A DNA stretch of 64,000 bases from Alkalicoccobacillus plakortidis (GTDB lineage: Bacteria; Bacillota; Bacilli; Bacillales; Bacillaceae_D), in contig NZ_JAMQJY010000001.1 in NCBI RefSeq assembly GCF_023703085.1, positions 62,001 through 126,000 of the forward strand, written 5' to 3'. Position numbers and translations under genes: made by a program. Of the stretch, positions 35,636-45,532 are shown piece after piece (within the stretch, counting starts at the first letter, position 1; each line of letters starts with the position of its first letter). The notes under the pieces were generated by a model, which saw only the letters and a program-made list of their open reading frames with translations, was not told where the DNA came from and ran no database searches.

Positions 35636-37647
35636 ATGAAAACCAAAAAAGAAAAACAAACAAAAGGCAAAACAATGACTTTACGTTCAAAGTTAATACT
35701 GGCTTTTTCTATTGTATTAATTTTACCTAGTCTAATTATTGGACTAAGCTCATACCAAAGTGCGAGCTCAAACATTAATGATCAACTACTTAATTCTACT
35801 TCAGAAAGCTTATCCATTATTGATAATACAATAGGCAATTTTATTAATACACAAAAGGAAAATATCGCTTATATTGCGGATGCAAGTGATGTTGAGAATG
35901 GTTTTCTTGAAGAAGAGACGGATGAACAACGAGTTCTACTCGACACATTCCAAAATACAAAAGCAGATGTAGAGCAGACCTTTGTTGGCACAGAAGAAGG
36001 GAATTTCATGAATTCTCCTACTTCCTTTCAAAATCCTCCAGATTATGATCCACGTGAAAGACCTTGGTACCTAACTGCAATGGAGGCAGGTCAAGATATT
36101 ATCATTACACCTCCATACATATCAGCATCCTCTGGTGAACCTGTAACAACAGTTGCCAGAACAACTGCTGATGGACTTGGAGTTGCTGCGCTTAATTTAA
36201 AACTTAGTGTTATTACTGATATGTTAAACGAGATCTCAATTGGAGAGAAAGGCTATGTCTTTCTATTAGATCAGAATAATATGTATGTGTCACACCCATC
36301 TGAAGAACTTGGTGAACCTGCGGAGGATGAGTATTTAAAATTTCAGGATGCTGTCAGTGGGCAAACGAATTTTACGTATGGGGAAACCGAACAGACATTA
36401 AGCTATTTAACCAATGAAGAAACTGGGTGGAAGATTGTTGCGGCAATGGACAAAGAAGAGAGCCAAGAAGCATCGTCTAGCATTTTTCAGACAATGATTA
36501 TCGTAGTTGTTCTTTCAATTGTTGGGGGAGCTACTTTAATTTACTTCTTACTTCGCTCAATTATTGGTCCAATTTCAACATTAACAAAAGCGGCAGAAAG
36601 TATGAGTCAAGGTGATCTTGGAACTGAATTTTATGTTCATCCTAGTCGGAATGATGAAATTGGTCGTTTAGGAAAAGCATTTGAACATATGAGATTTGCC
36701 TTATCAACGATGCTTTCAAACGTGCAAGATAAAGCTCAGCATTTAGCTGCCTCTTCAGAAGAATTATCTGCGAGTACAGAAGAAAATACTCGAGCTACTG
36801 AACAGATATCCTCTGAAATGCAGGAAATGGCATCTGGTGTTGATGCACAAAGAGATAGCATTGGACAAGGAAAACTCGTATCTAAACAAATGGCTGAATC
36901 TGTACACACTGTGTCACAGCGTACAGAACAAGTACAAAAAACAGCTTCCAATGCTTCTCACCTTGTTGAGGATGGAAATGAAGCTATTCAGACAAGTATA
37001 GAACAAATGACACAGATTAAGGATACAGTTCTTGAATTATCAAGTAGTGTAGAGGGACTTGGCAAAAGCTCAGATGAAATTAGCAAAGTAGTTGATGCAA
37101 TCAAAAGCATTGCGGAACAGACAAATTTATTGGCATTAAATGCAGCGATTGAAGCAGCTCGCGCTGGTGAACAAGGTAAAGGCTTTGCAGTCGTAGCCGA
37201 GCAAGTTCGAACGTTAGCTGAACAATCTGCAGAATCTACGCAAGTTATTGGCGGCATTATTCAATCTATTCAAACGGAAACAGCGAAAACTGTTAAGAAG
37301 ATGGGCGAAAGCACAAACCAAGTAGAAAAAGGAATCGAAGTCGTGAACGTGGCTGAAGATCCTTTACAGAGATGAAGAAATTTGTAGATGAGGTTGTAAG
37401 TGAAGTCTCTGAAGTGAGTGAGCACACAAAATCAATGGCTACTGGTACCGATCAATTTGTTCAAACCTTTACAGAAATTTCTGCAATCTCCGAAACGACA
37501 GCGGCAAGCACTGAGACAATTTCTGCTTCAACAGAAGAACAGCTGGCTTCAATGGAGGAGATCTCAACCTCTGTAGGTACGCTGACATTGTTGGCAGAAG
37601 AATTACAAAACTTAGTATTGCAGTTTGAAGTAAAAGATCAGAAATAA
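35636..37647 (+). CDS. Methyl-accepting chemotaxis protein with Cache sensor (one frameshift)
   Basis: About 670 residues after repair. Order: N-terminal helix (about 20-40), extracytoplasmic dCache-type domain (about 45-275; [32 protein letters not shown]), second helix (about 285-305), HAMP, and a long methylation and signalling coiled coil with the CheA/CheW hairpin ([20 protein letters not shown]). The frame breaks near 37351-37360: GGCTGAAGATCC becomes [16 protein letters not shown] if a G is restored (GGCTGGAAGATCC), as in other chemoreceptors. Behind a SigD promoter, hence expressed with motility. The ligand is likely an amino acid or carboxylate by family, but this is not provable here. 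Confidence 0.85.
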
Positions 37648-37652
37648 TGGAT

Positions 37653-37687
37653 AAAAATACTTGGAGTACGACTTCAAGTATTTTTTT
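37653..37687 (+). terminator. Terminator of the chemoreceptor gene
   Basis: AAAAATACTTG (37653-37663) pairs with CAAGTATTTTT (37675-37685), followed by T. Confidence 0.85.
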
Positions 37688-37769
37688 ATAAATACACTTG
37701 CTCAATGATTCACAATATGTTATTCTACAATCAGAATCAGAAACACAGAAGAGAGAGATTAAATCTCTT

Positions 37770-37809
37770 TTGTGAAATGTTGAACAAAAATATGTGAATT
37801 ATTTCACAA
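37770..37809. promoter_or_regulatory. Tandem Rex operator sites upstream of NADH oxidase
   Basis: Two 18-bp sites fit the Rex consensus TTGTGAA-N4-TTCACAA: 37792-37809 (ATGTGAATTATTTCACAA; one mismatch in 14 defined bases) and 37770-37787 (TTGTGAAATGTTGAACAA; two mismatches). Their centres are 22 bp apart, two helical turns, and they end 24 bp before the start codon. Rex represses at low NADH/NAD+ ratio and releases at high NADH. Confidence 0.75.
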
Positions 37810-37833
37810 ATATAAAATATGGAGGAATACAAA

Positions 37834-39195
37834 ATGAAAGTACTAGTTATTGGTTGCACACATGCTGGAACAGCTGCTGTTACAAATATAGCGAAACTTC
37901 ATCCTAATGCGGAGGTAACTGTGTATGAACGAAATGACAATGTATCGTTCTTATCATGTGGGATCGCCCTTCATGTTGGCGGTGTTGTAAAGAAAGCAGA
38001 TGACCTTTTTTATTCTTCTCCAACTCAACTAGAACAACTTGGTGCAACAATGAAAATGGAGCACGAGGTATTGGACATTGATACTCATTCAAAAACTGTG
38101 CAGGTTCGTGACCTGAAGACTGGAATTGAGTTCATTGATCATTTTGATAAATTGGTCATGGCGACAGGTTCTTCTCCAATCATTCCACCAATCACGGGAG
38201 TAGGCTTACAAAACATACAGCTAGCAAAAAACTATCATCAAGCAAAGGATATTATTACAAAAGCTACGGAAGCCAAAAATATAGCAGTTATTGGTGCTGG
38301 TTATATTGGAGTAGAATTAGTAGAAGCGTTTGAAGCATACGGAAAACATGTGACTTTTATAGAGGGTGCAGATCGAGTTTTAAATAAGTATTTAGATGAA
38401 GAATTTACAGAGGTAGTTGAACAGGAATTAAGTGAGCATGGTGTTCAACTTGCACTTAATGAAACAGTAAATCAATTTGTAGGAGACGAAACTGGTCGAG
38501 TTCAGAAAGTGGTTACATCTGAATCAACCTATGATGCAGATCTTGTTCTATTATGTGTTGGGTTTAAACCACAGACCGGTCTCTTAAAAGATAAGGTTGA
38601 TATGCTACCAAATGGAGCATTAATTGTGAATGAGTATATGCAGACAAGTCACCCTGATATCTACGGTGCGGGTGATAGCTGCGCAGTTTATTATAACCCA
38701 GCTCAGACTCGCGCGTACATTCCACTTGCTACAAATGCCGTCCGTATGGGAACCTTAGTGGCTCATAACTTGGTTGAGCAAAAGGTTAAATATAGAGGAA
38801 CACAGGGAACATCAGGATTGAAATTATATGACTTAAATATGGCTTCTACAGGTGTAACAGAAGCAAATGCTTTCTTTTTCGGATTGAATGTGAAAACAAT
38901 CACAATCGATGAAGCGTATCGACCAGATTTTATGCCTACAGCTGAAAATGTGAAATTAAAGCTTGTATATGAGGTCGAGACAAATCGTTTAGTTGGCGCG
39001 CAGATTATGTCTAAGGTTGATCTAACACAAGCAATGAACACATTGTCTGCTTGCATTCAACAGAACATGACCATTGAAGATCTCGCATTTGTCGATTTCT
39101 TCTTCCAACCACACTATAATCAGCCTTGGAATTACTTGAATAAGGCTGCATTAAAAGCGATGGATCAAGAACAAGTGCAAACGGTTTTAGTTTAA
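37834..39195 (+). CDS. nox: FAD-dependent NADH oxidase (Nox / CoA-disulfide reductase family)
   Basis: 453 residues from ATG 37834, seven bases after GGAGGA. Two dinucleotide folds (KVLVIGCTHAGTAAVTNIA for FAD; NIAVIGAGYIGVELVEAFEA for NADH). The redox cysteine is Cys42 in VSFLSCGIAL, the hallmark of H2O-forming NADH oxidase, NADH peroxidase and CoA-disulfide reductase. GAGDSCAVYYN and a C-terminal dimerisation domain follow. Length and motifs favour water-forming NADH oxidase, and Rex sites upstream fit an NADH-disposal role; CoA-disulfide reductase is the main alternative. Confidence 0.85.
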   Translation: MKVLVIGCTHAGTAAVTNIAKLHPNAEVTVYERNDNVSFLSCGIALHVGGVVKKADDLFYSSPTQLEQLGATMKMEHEVLDIDTHSKTVQVRDLKTGIEFIDHFDKLVMATGSSPIIPPITGVGLQNIQLAKNYHQAKDIITKATEAKNIAVIGAGYIGVELVEAFEAYGKHVTFIEGADRVLNKYLDEEFTEVVEQELSEHGVQLALNETVNQFVGDETGRVQKVVTSESTYDADLVLLCVGFKPQTGLLKDKVDMLPNGALIVNEYMQTSHPDIYGAGDSCAVYYNPAQTRAYIPLATNAVRMGTLVAHNLVEQKVKYRGTQGTSGLKLYDLNMASTGVTEANAFFFGLNVKTITIDEAYRPDFMPTAENVKLKLVYEVETNRLVGAQIMSKVDLTQAMNTLSACIQQNMTIEDLAFVDFFFQPHYNQPWNYLNKAALKAMDQEQVQTVLV

Positions 39196-39214
39196 GGGTT
39201 TGTAAATAGGGAGC

Positions 39215-39248
39215 ATGGTTTTCCAGAGGGAGAGCCATACTCTTTTTT
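39215..39248 (+). terminator. Terminator of nox
   Basis: ATGGTTTTC (39215-39223) pairs with GAGAGCCAT (39229-39237) with wobble pairs, followed by ACTC and a T run. Confidence 0.65.
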
Positions 39249-39363
39249 TATTTAGTTAAGACTCCGTATATGAATATGGAATATCATTTATGATAAAATT
39301 GTTTTTGTCTCATACTACATAGATGGAAAGCTCGTTTTTTTATAAGTGAAGGGTTGGTTCAGC

Positions 39364-41397
39364 ATGGATGTCATGTATACTGTGTTATTATTATTTTTTA
39401 TTATTGGGTTATCTAATGTTATTCAACGGTTTGTCCCCTTTGTACCATTACCGTTAGTTCAAATTGCAATAGGAGTTGTTATTTCTATTAGTCCTTCGGG
39501 ATTACATATACCACTTGAGCCAGAATTGTTTTTCGTTCTGTTTATTGCACCTCTCTTATTTAACGATGGTAAGGTTACGCCACGTGATGAATTGTGGAAG
39601 TTAAGAAGACCAATCCTACTTCTCGCTTTAGGTCTTGTTTTTGCGACTGTTGTAGTTGGTGGTACGTTTATTCATTTTTTAATTCCATCCATACCACTTC
39701 CAGCCGCATTTGCCTTAGCAGCCATTCTTTCACCAACTGATGTAGTAGCTGTTGGTTCGATCGCAAGTAGAATGCATATGCCAAAAGGAATTATGCGTTT
39801 GCTTGAAGGTGAAGGATTAATGAATGATGCTTCTGGCCTTGTAGCGTTTAAGTTTGCAGTCGCTGCAACGGTTACGGGGTTCTTTTCTATCTATCAGGCA
39901 ACAGGCAGCTTTTTATTAATTGCAATTGGTGGCTTAGTATCAGGTGCGTTGTTAGCGCTTTTTATAATCTGGATAAAAGTGCTATTACGTCGATTTGGGT
40001 TAGAAGATATTACGGTTCATATGCTCATTCAAATCATGACACCTTTTGTAATATACATATTAGCTGAGGAGTTAGGATTCTCGGGTATCTTAGCTGTTGT
40101 TGCGGCAGGAGTTGTTCATGCAATTGAACGAGAACGATCGGAATCTCGCACGTTAGAGCTACAAAAGGTATCAGATAATACATGGTCCGTGATTCTGTAT
40201 ATTCTGAATGGGCTTGTATTTGTTCTTTTAGGCTTACAAGTGCCAGATGCAAGTCGAGTAGTCCTTGAAGATCCAACATTCGGAAATGGAGCAGTGATCG
40301 CCTATATTTTTGCGATTACATTGGTTCTACTAGCTCTTCGTTTTGTTTGGTTAACTCTTTTCTGGAAAAAGATTAAGCCTCTGATGACCTTTAAGGAATC
40401 TGATTTGCCTAAATTTAGAGCGATTACCACACTAACCGTTTCAGGTGTGCGTGGAGCAGTAACATTAGCAGGGGCCTTCTCGATTCCTTATGTTATTTCA
40501 GGTGGCTCGCCATTCCCTGAGAGGGATTTGATTATCTTTTTAGCGGCGGGAACTATTTTGCTTACATTAATCATAGCAAGTATTTTCCTACCGATTTTAG
40601 CTAAGCAAACAGCAGGTGAGAGTGGAGATCAAAAGTTACTTACCTTTGAACAAGCAGCCGATCGAACGTGGCAAGAAGGAAGATCTTATTTACAAAAGCT
40701 ACGAACAGCAGATAATCGCCTAGCAATACGTAGATTAGCTAAGGAATATTCGCAAGCCTCCGGAGATGTTGTTTATGGAGGTGGAACGAGTTGGGACTTC
40801 GCTAAAAGACGGAAAGAACAGGCAGTTCGACTCAAAGCCATGCAAACAGAACATCGTCTTTTAATAGAAGAACTTAAAACAAATAAAGAAGAGCTGGCTG
40901 AGTCAGTGGTCGACTATCTTCAGCTTCGATTGCAAATGATCGAAGAGGTGCTTAGTAATAAAACAAGGTTTTCTCTATTTGCCATTCGATTAAAACGTCT
41001 AGCACAAAAAGTGTTTCCAGGAACAAAACATAATAAATTAAATCAAGAGGATGGAAAAAAAGTACGAGAGATTTTGGCCAGAGTGTATGTTCAAATCATT
41101 GGTGAATTGCAAAAAGGGTTAAAAACAGAGGAGAATCATGCTGCTTGTATGAATCTGATTCCTCTATACGAAAGAGTATTACATCGTATAAGCGAAACTG
41201 ACCTTGATGTAGACCCTGTGCTAGAGCATCAAGTATTGGACCTCCACTATCAAGTCATGGAGGAAATGCGCCGCGTCACACAGCAGTTATTCCAAGAAAA
41301 CAGCACTTCAAGGGAAACAACACAAAATTTAAGAAGATATCTAAACTATGTCGAATCAGCAGTAGCAGAGAATGCTCAGACACCAGTAGATCATTAA
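39364..41397 (+). CDS. CPA1 family Na+/H+ antiporter (NhaP/YvgP type)
   Basis: 677 residues from ATG 39364 (GTG 39346 is an in-frame alternative). About 12 membrane helices to residue 410, with the ion-binding motif ALAAILSPTDVVAVGSIAS and LLEGEGLMNDASGLVAFKFA (N-D pair) and FRAITTLTVSGVRGAVTLAG. A cytosolic tail of about 260 residues is rich in charged helices, possibly regulatory. It exchanges Na+ or K+ for H+, important for pH homeostasis in alkaline or saline habitats. It stands alone between terminators. Confidence 0.9.
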   Translation: MDVMYTVLLLFFIIGLSNVIQRFVPFVPLPLVQIAIGVVISISPSGLHIPLEPELFFVLFIAPLLFNDGKVTPRDELWKLRRPILLLALGLVFATVVVGGTFIHFLIPSIPLPAAFALAAILSPTDVVAVGSIASRMHMPKGIMRLLEGEGLMNDASGLVAFKFAVAATVTGFFSIYQATGSFLLIAIGGLVSGALLALFIIWIKVLLRRFGLEDITVHMLIQIMTPFVIYILAEELGFSGILAVVAAGVVHAIERERSESRTLELQKVSDNTWSVILYILNGLVFVLLGLQVPDASRVVLEDPTFGNGAVIAYIFAITLVLLALRFVWLTLFWKKIKPLMTFKESDLPKFRAITTLTVSGVRGAVTLAGAFSIPYVISGGSPFPERDLIIFLAAGTILLTLIIASIFLPILAKQTAGESGDQKLLTFEQAADRTWQEGRSYLQKLRTADNRLAIRRLAKEYSQASGDVVYGGGTSWDFAKRRKEQAVRLKAMQTEHRLLIEELKTNKEELAESVVDYLQLRLQMIEEVLSNKTRFSLFAIRLKRLAQKVFPGTKHNKLNQEDGKKVREILARVYVQIIGELQKGLKTEENHAACMNLIPLYERVLHRISETDLDVDPVLEHQVLDLHYQVMEEMRRVTQQLFQENSTSRETTQNLRRYLNYVESAVAENAQTPVDH

Positions 41398-41401
41398 CAC
41401 A

Positions 41402-41430
41402 AACCCTCCACATTGTGGAGGGTTTTTTTG
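41402..41430 (+). terminator. Terminator of the antiporter gene
   Basis: AACCCTCCACA pairs with TGTGGAGGGTT around a 1-2 nt tip, followed by seven T. Confidence 0.85.
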
Positions 41431-41459
41431 AGGAAATGGGATGCTCATGGGAGGAGGTC

Positions 41460-41746
41460 GATACCGGCGAAAAGAGCCACATTACCCGCGAGAGGAAGTC
41501 GATACCGGCGAGAAGAGCTCCATTACCCGCGATAGGAGGTGGATACCCGCGAGAAGAGCCACTATACCCGCGAGAGGAAGTCGATACCGGCGAGAAGAGC
41601 TGCTTTACCCGCGATAGGAGGTCGATACCGGCGAAAAGAGCCACATTACCCGTGAGAGAAGAAGGATACCCGTGAAAAGAGCCACATTACCCGCGAGAGG
41701 AAGTCGATACCCGCAAGAACAGACGCTTTACCAGCAAGAAGAACCA
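41460..41746 (+). repeat. Second tandem array, 7 copies of a different 41-bp unit
   Basis: GATACC starts at 41460, 41501, 41542, 41583, 41624, 41665 and 41706, exactly 41 bp apart. Each unit has two related halves of about 20 and 21 bp built on TACC(C/G)GCGAGA(A/G)GA: GATACCGGCGAGAAGAGCCA, then CATTACCCGCGAGAGGAAGTC. The last copies are more degenerate. The sequence is unrelated to the array at 2703-3243 but shares its period, two-half construction, purine-rich + strand and intergenic position right after a terminator. Reading frames over it are by-products. Confidence 0.93.
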
Positions 41747-41882
41747 ACTCCCCTCCAAACACCTTCTTAAAAACAGTCCCTTTTCTCATAACTTTGTACA
41801 TTAAAATAGAATATTCCATGCTTGACTCTATCTATAAAGGGAATAGTACATATAGTGCTAAAAGAATAAAGGAGTGTTAGAT

Positions 41883-42818
41883 ATGAAGGCTGTAGTTATT
41901 CAACAATATGGAAGCAAAGAAGAGTTGGTCGAACAAGAAGTGAATACTCCTACTGCCGGACCAGACCAGGTAGTTTTGAAATTGGAAGCTACCTCAATTA
42001 ATCCGATTGATTGGAAGCTGAGAGAAGGCTATTTAAAAGGAATGTTTGATTGGGATTTTCCGATTATTCTTGGTTGGGATGCTGCGGGGACCATTTCTGA
42101 GGTTGGATCAAATGTAACGAAGTGGAAGGTAGGAGATCGGGTTTTTAGTCGACCTGATACGACGCGTTTTGGCACGTACGCTGAATATACGGCTGTAGAC
42201 GAGCATTTGCTTGCGAAAGTGCCAGATTCGATTTCGTTTGAGGAAGCCGCAGCAGTTCCATTAGCTGGATTGACTGCATGGCAAGCGTTGTTTACTCATG
42301 GTGACCTAAAAGAAGGAGAATCGGTTCTTATTCACGCGGGTGCTGGTGGTGTAGGGATCTTTGCCATTCAGTTAGCTAAGCATGCTGGTGCACATGTCAT
42401 TACAACAGCAAGTGAGAAGAACCATGAGCTTTTATATTCACTTGGTGCAGATCAAGTGATTGATTATAAGAATGAAGACTTTACAGAAGTTCTATCTAAT
42501 ATTGATGTGGTGTTCGATACAATGGGAGGCCAGGTTGGTGATGACAGCTTTAAAGTAGTAAAGAAAGATTCTGGTAGGGTGATTTCAATCGTAGGAGAAC
42601 CAAATCAGGACCTAGCGAAGACAAATAATGTTACTGCAAAAGGTATCTGGCTTGAGCCAAATGGGGAACAGCTTCAGAAATTTGCTGATCTTTTGGAAGA
42701 GAAAAAAGTGAAAGCTGTTGTAGGAGCAACCTTTCCTTTCAGTAGGCAAGGAATTTATGATGCGCATGCTTTAAGTGAGACTCATCATGCAGTAGGTAAA
42801 ATTGTCATTGCCTTTTAA
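41883..42818 (+). CDS. Zinc-free medium-chain NADP-dependent oxidoreductase (quinone reductase type)
   Basis: 311 residues from ATG 41883, which follows AAAGGAGTGTTAG. GroES-like N-terminus (LEATSINPIDWKLREGYLKG; ILGWDAAGTISEVG) and Rossmann domain (LIHAGAGGVGIFAIQLAKHA, AGxGGVG nucleotide loop). No zinc-binding cysteines, so it belongs to the quinone oxidoreductase branch of MDR enzymes, reducing quinones or enones with NADPH. It stands alone between a repeat array and a bidirectional terminator. Confidence 0.85.
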   Translation: MKAVVIQQYGSKEELVEQEVNTPTAGPDQVVLKLEATSINPIDWKLREGYLKGMFDWDFPIILGWDAAGTISEVGSNVTKWKVGDRVFSRPDTTRFGTYAEYTAVDEHLLAKVPDSISFEEAAAVPLAGLTAWQALFTHGDLKEGESVLIHAGAGGVGIFAIQLAKHAGAHVITTASEKNHELLYSLGADQVIDYKNEDFTEVLSNIDVVFDTMGGQVGDDSFKVVKKDSGRVISIVGEPNQDLAKTNNVTAKGIWLEPNGEQLQKFADLLEEKKVKAVVGATFPFSRQGIYDAHALSETHHAVGKIVIAF

Positions 42819-42821
42819 TTG

Positions 42822-42863
42822 AAAAAAGGGTGGAGCGATATAAAAATCACTCCACCCTTTTTT
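42822..42863. terminator. Bidirectional terminator
   Basis: AAAAAAGGGTGGAG pairs with CTCCACCCTTTTTT, serving the convergent oxidoreductase and Gate-domain genes. Confidence 0.85.
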
Positions 42864-42864
42864 G

Positions 42865-43827
42865 TTAATGTGCATACGTTTCTTCAGCTCGATTTGAATG
42901 CTTCTTCTCATATTGATTCCAAAGTCGAGAGATAACGATCGTAAGCAATAAAGCAACGGTCAAACGAATGACCAACAGTGGCCAAACTGGAATACCTAAG
43001 ATTAAAAATACTAATGTATCCTCAACTACTGCATGGCAAGCGACTAAAAAGATAAATACAATGTAAAGGTCTTTCTTTTTAACCTTATCCTCTTTTACTG
43101 CATCAATCATCACACCTGCTCCATAGGCTAAACCTATGGATAATCCTGAAGCGAGTGTAATCGATGTATTCTTCTCAACACCAATTAATTTAGTTAGTGG
43201 TGCAAGACTATTTGCAATAACCTTTAGCCAGTTTTTTTCACGCATGATTTGTACAATGATCATAAGTGGAATGACAATGATGGCTAGTTGCAGGATGCCT
43301 GTCACACCAGCCATTATTCCTTCGCCTAAAATAGCAAGCCAACCGGAGGGAACAGACGCCACCGGTGCAGCTTCTGAATTTGAACCGAATCCGTAAACAG
43401 CTTGCACACCACCGCCCTGCCAGACCAAATTTATGACGAAAGCAGAAATAAGTGCTAATCCTATACGAACAGCAAGAATAACGGAGATACGTAATCCTAC
43501 CTTTGCAGCAACGGCTGATTCAATAAACAAATTATGAGAAAATGAAAGCATAATAGCCAGTATAAAAACTTCTTTTACTGTTAAGTCCAAACTGAGAATG
43601 GCACCGATCCCAGCATAGAGGTTTAAGGCATTCCCGATTACTAATGGGATGGCAGCTTCCCCAGATAAACCGATAAGTTTCATTAAAGGAGAGATAAATG
43701 AAGCAATCCAATGTAATACGGGTGTGTAACCGAGAATGGTAATAAATAAGGTTATTGGAAAAATCACTTTACTTAAGGTCCATGTAGTTGAAAGACCTGA
43801 GAGGAGACCTCTTTTTAACATAAACAT
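42865..43827 (-). CDS. Gate-domain (nucleoside recognition) membrane protein
   Basis: 320 residues, about nine helices, with the duplicated Gate domain seen in nucleoside transporters and spore maturation SpmA/SpmB proteins (SGEAAIPLVIGNALNLYAGI; VEKNTSITLASGLSIGLAYG; CHAVVEDTLVFLILGIPVWP). B. subtilis YvoD-like proteins have this layout; the transported molecule is unknown. ATG 43827 follows GGAAGGATAGG. Confidence 0.78.
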   Translation of the reverse strand: MFMLKRGLLSGLSTTWTLSKVIFPITLFITILGYTPVLHWIASFISPLMKLIGLSGEAAIPLVIGNALNLYAGIGAILSLDLTVKEVFILAIMLSFSHNLFIESAVAAKVGLRISVILAVRIGLALISAFVINLVWQGGGVQAVYGFGSNSEAAPVASVPSGWLAILGEGIMAGVTGILQLAIIVIPLMIIVQIMREKNWLKVIANSLAPLTKLIGVEKNTSITLASGLSIGLAYGAGVMIDAVKEDKVKKKDLYIVFIFLVACHAVVEDTLVFLILGIPVWPLLVIRLTVALLLTIVISRLWNQYEKKHSNRAEETYAH

Positions 43828-43960
43828 CCTATCCTTCCGTACGTTAATCTACCAAAATCATTATACATGAAACACCAAGTAAAAATCACAAGACATTCAC
43901 TTTTCTTTTTTAGTCCGAACCGTTTATAGTAGAAGTATAGATCATGAGAGGGTGGATAGA

Positions 43961-44266
43961 ATGTATGTAGTCATGAATGAATTACATGTGCCTAGTGAGC
44001 GAAAGGCAGTTTTAACCGAACGATTTTCACGCTCAGCGGAGAATATGAGCCATGTGCCAGGCTGTATTGAATTTCTTTTCTTAGATAATGAAAACGAAGA
44101 TGGAAAACAAGTTGTCTTCACTAAATGGGAATCAAAGAAAGATTATGAGAACTGGTTAGAGAGTGATGCATTTAAAAACGCGCACAAACAAAAAGGGAAC
44201 TCGGAGAAACAAGCTGCACAGACTAACGAATTGCAGGCATACACAGTAGCCCATCAGAGCTCATAA
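43961..44266 (+). CDS. Heme-degrading monooxygenase, HmoA/IsdG-like (ABM fold)
   Basis: 101 residues from ATG 43961, after GAGAGGGTGG; an in-frame GTG at 43952 is less likely. One ferredoxin-like ABM domain. The Asn-Trp-His triad of IsdG-type enzymes is in place: N6 (MYVVMNELHV), W65 (ENWLESDAF) and H75 (FKNAHKQ). Such enzymes open heme to release iron. No heme uptake genes are adjacent, but B. subtilis HmoA is also a stand-alone gene. Confidence 0.82.
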   Translation: MYVVMNELHVPSERKAVLTERFSRSAENMSHVPGCIEFLFLDNENEDGKQVVFTKWESKKDYENWLESDAFKNAHKQKGNSEKQAAQTNELQAYTVAHQSS

Positions 44267-44308
44267 AATGAATAAATCATCACGTCCAGGGGCACGATTG
44301 TTTGCTTC

Positions 44309-44337
44309 TGGATTTTTAACTATAACCATGCTATAAT
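44309..44337 (+). promoter_or_regulatory. Likely SigA promoter of rlmN
   Basis: A perfect -10 TATAAT (44332-44337) has a weak -35 TGGATT (44309-44314) 17 bp upstream, about 80 bp before the rlmN start. Confidence 0.45.
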
Positions 44338-44416
44338 ACATGGTTGTTGCGATTACTACTAAAAAGACATTTTATAATGGAAAAATAGAAAGAAACATCT
44401 GAAATGAGGGTATGTC

Positions 44417-45487
44417 ATGAATAAGCCATCCATTTATGGATTAACATTAGACCAGCTGTCTGCTTGGTTAATGGAACATGGTCATAAAAAATTCCGTGCG
44501 TCACAAGTATGGGATTGGTTATATAGAAAACGTGTAACAAGCTTTTCTGAAATGAACAACGTGAACAAAGAGTGTATTGAAGTATTAGAGGAGAATTTCT
44601 CGATCCAAACACTAACGGAGCACGTGCGTCAAGAATCAAAAGACGGTACGATTAAATTTTTATTCCGCTTGCAGGATGGAAATTTAATTGAAACAGTGTT
44701 GATGAGACACAAATACGGTTTATCTGTATGTGTAACAACACAGGTTGGCTGTAATATCGGCTGTAGCTTCTGTGCCAGTGGTTTGTTAACAAAGAACCGT
44801 GATTTAACAAGCGGTGAAATTGTTGAGCAAATTATGAACGTACAGCTACACCTTGATACAAGAGGACAAGAAGAACGTGTTAGTCACATCGTAGTCATGG
44901 GTATTGGTGAACCGTTTGATAACTTCCAAAACACGGTTGATTTCCTTGAAGTCATTAAGGACCATAAAGGACTAGCTATCGGCGCTCGTCACATCACTGT
45001 TTCAACAAGTGGTCTGGCTAACAAAATTTACGAATTTGCTGATCTGAAACTTCAAGTGAACTTGGCTGTTTCTCTTCATGCACCAAACAATGAGCTTCGT
45101 ACTCGTATTATGAAGATTAACAAAGCTTTCCCAATTGAGAAGCTAATGGATTCAATTGAGTATTATCTAGAGAAAACCAACCGACGCGTGACGTATGAGT
45201 ACATTCTAATTAGAGATGTGAATGATCATAAAGCAGAGGCCCTTCAATTAGCTGAATTAATTGGGGATAAGCGCCATCTTTCTTATGTGAATCTCATTCC
45301 TTATAATCCAGTTGATGAGCACGGGGATTACCAACGTAGTACGCCTGAAGCCATCTCTGAATTCTTTGATACACTTAAGAAAAAAGGCATCAACTGCGGA
45401 GTTCGTTTAGAACAAGGTGCGGATATTGATGCTGCTTGTGGTCAGTTGAGAAGTAAACAAGAGAAGAAAAAAGAAAAAGTAAACTAA
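44417..45487 (+). CDS. rlmN: 23S rRNA (adenine(2503)-C(2))-methyltransferase RlmN
   Basis: 356 residues, normal length. A radical SAM enzyme that methylates A2503 of 23S rRNA and also certain tRNAs. The CX3CX2C cluster motif is present ([12 protein letters not shown]), as are [12 protein letters not shown], the downstream [11 protein letters not shown] segment, and the second catalytic Cys in [10 protein letters not shown] near the end. ATG 44417 follows AATGAGGGTATGTC. RlmN rather than the resistance enzyme Cfr is favoured by its single-copy stand-alone context. Confidence 0.9.
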   Translation: MNKPSIYGLTLDQLSAWLMEHGHKKFRASQVWDWLYRKRVTSFSEMNNVNKECIEVLEENFSIQTLTEHVRQESKDGTIKFLFRLQDGNLIETVLMRHKYGLSVCVTTQVGCNIGCSFCASGLLTKNRDLTSGEIVEQIMNVQLHLDTRGQEERVSHIVVMGIGEPFDNFQNTVDFLEVIKDHKGLAIGARHITVSTSGLANKIYEFADLKLQVNLAVSLHAPNNELRTRIMKINKAFPIEKLMDSIEYYLEKTNRRVTYEYILIRDVNDHKAEALQLAELIGDKRHLSYVNLIPYNPVDEHGDYQRSTPEAISEFFDTLKKKGINCGVRLEQGADIDAACGQLRSKQEKKKEKVN

Positions 45488-45492
45488 AGACA

Positions 45493-45528
45493 TAAAAAAG
45501 CGCCGTCCTCATTGGATGGCGCTTTTTT
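45493..45528. terminator. Bidirectional terminator
   Basis: AAAAAAGCGCCGTCC pairs with GGATGGCGCTTTTTT around TCATT, between convergent rlmN and the peptide transporter. Confidence 0.88.
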
Positions 45529-45532
45529 GCAT

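Noticed and set aside
41276-41675. Reading frames of 86 and 122 codons across the second repeat array
   Set aside because: They overlap the antiporter end, its terminator and the repeats, and lack translation signals.
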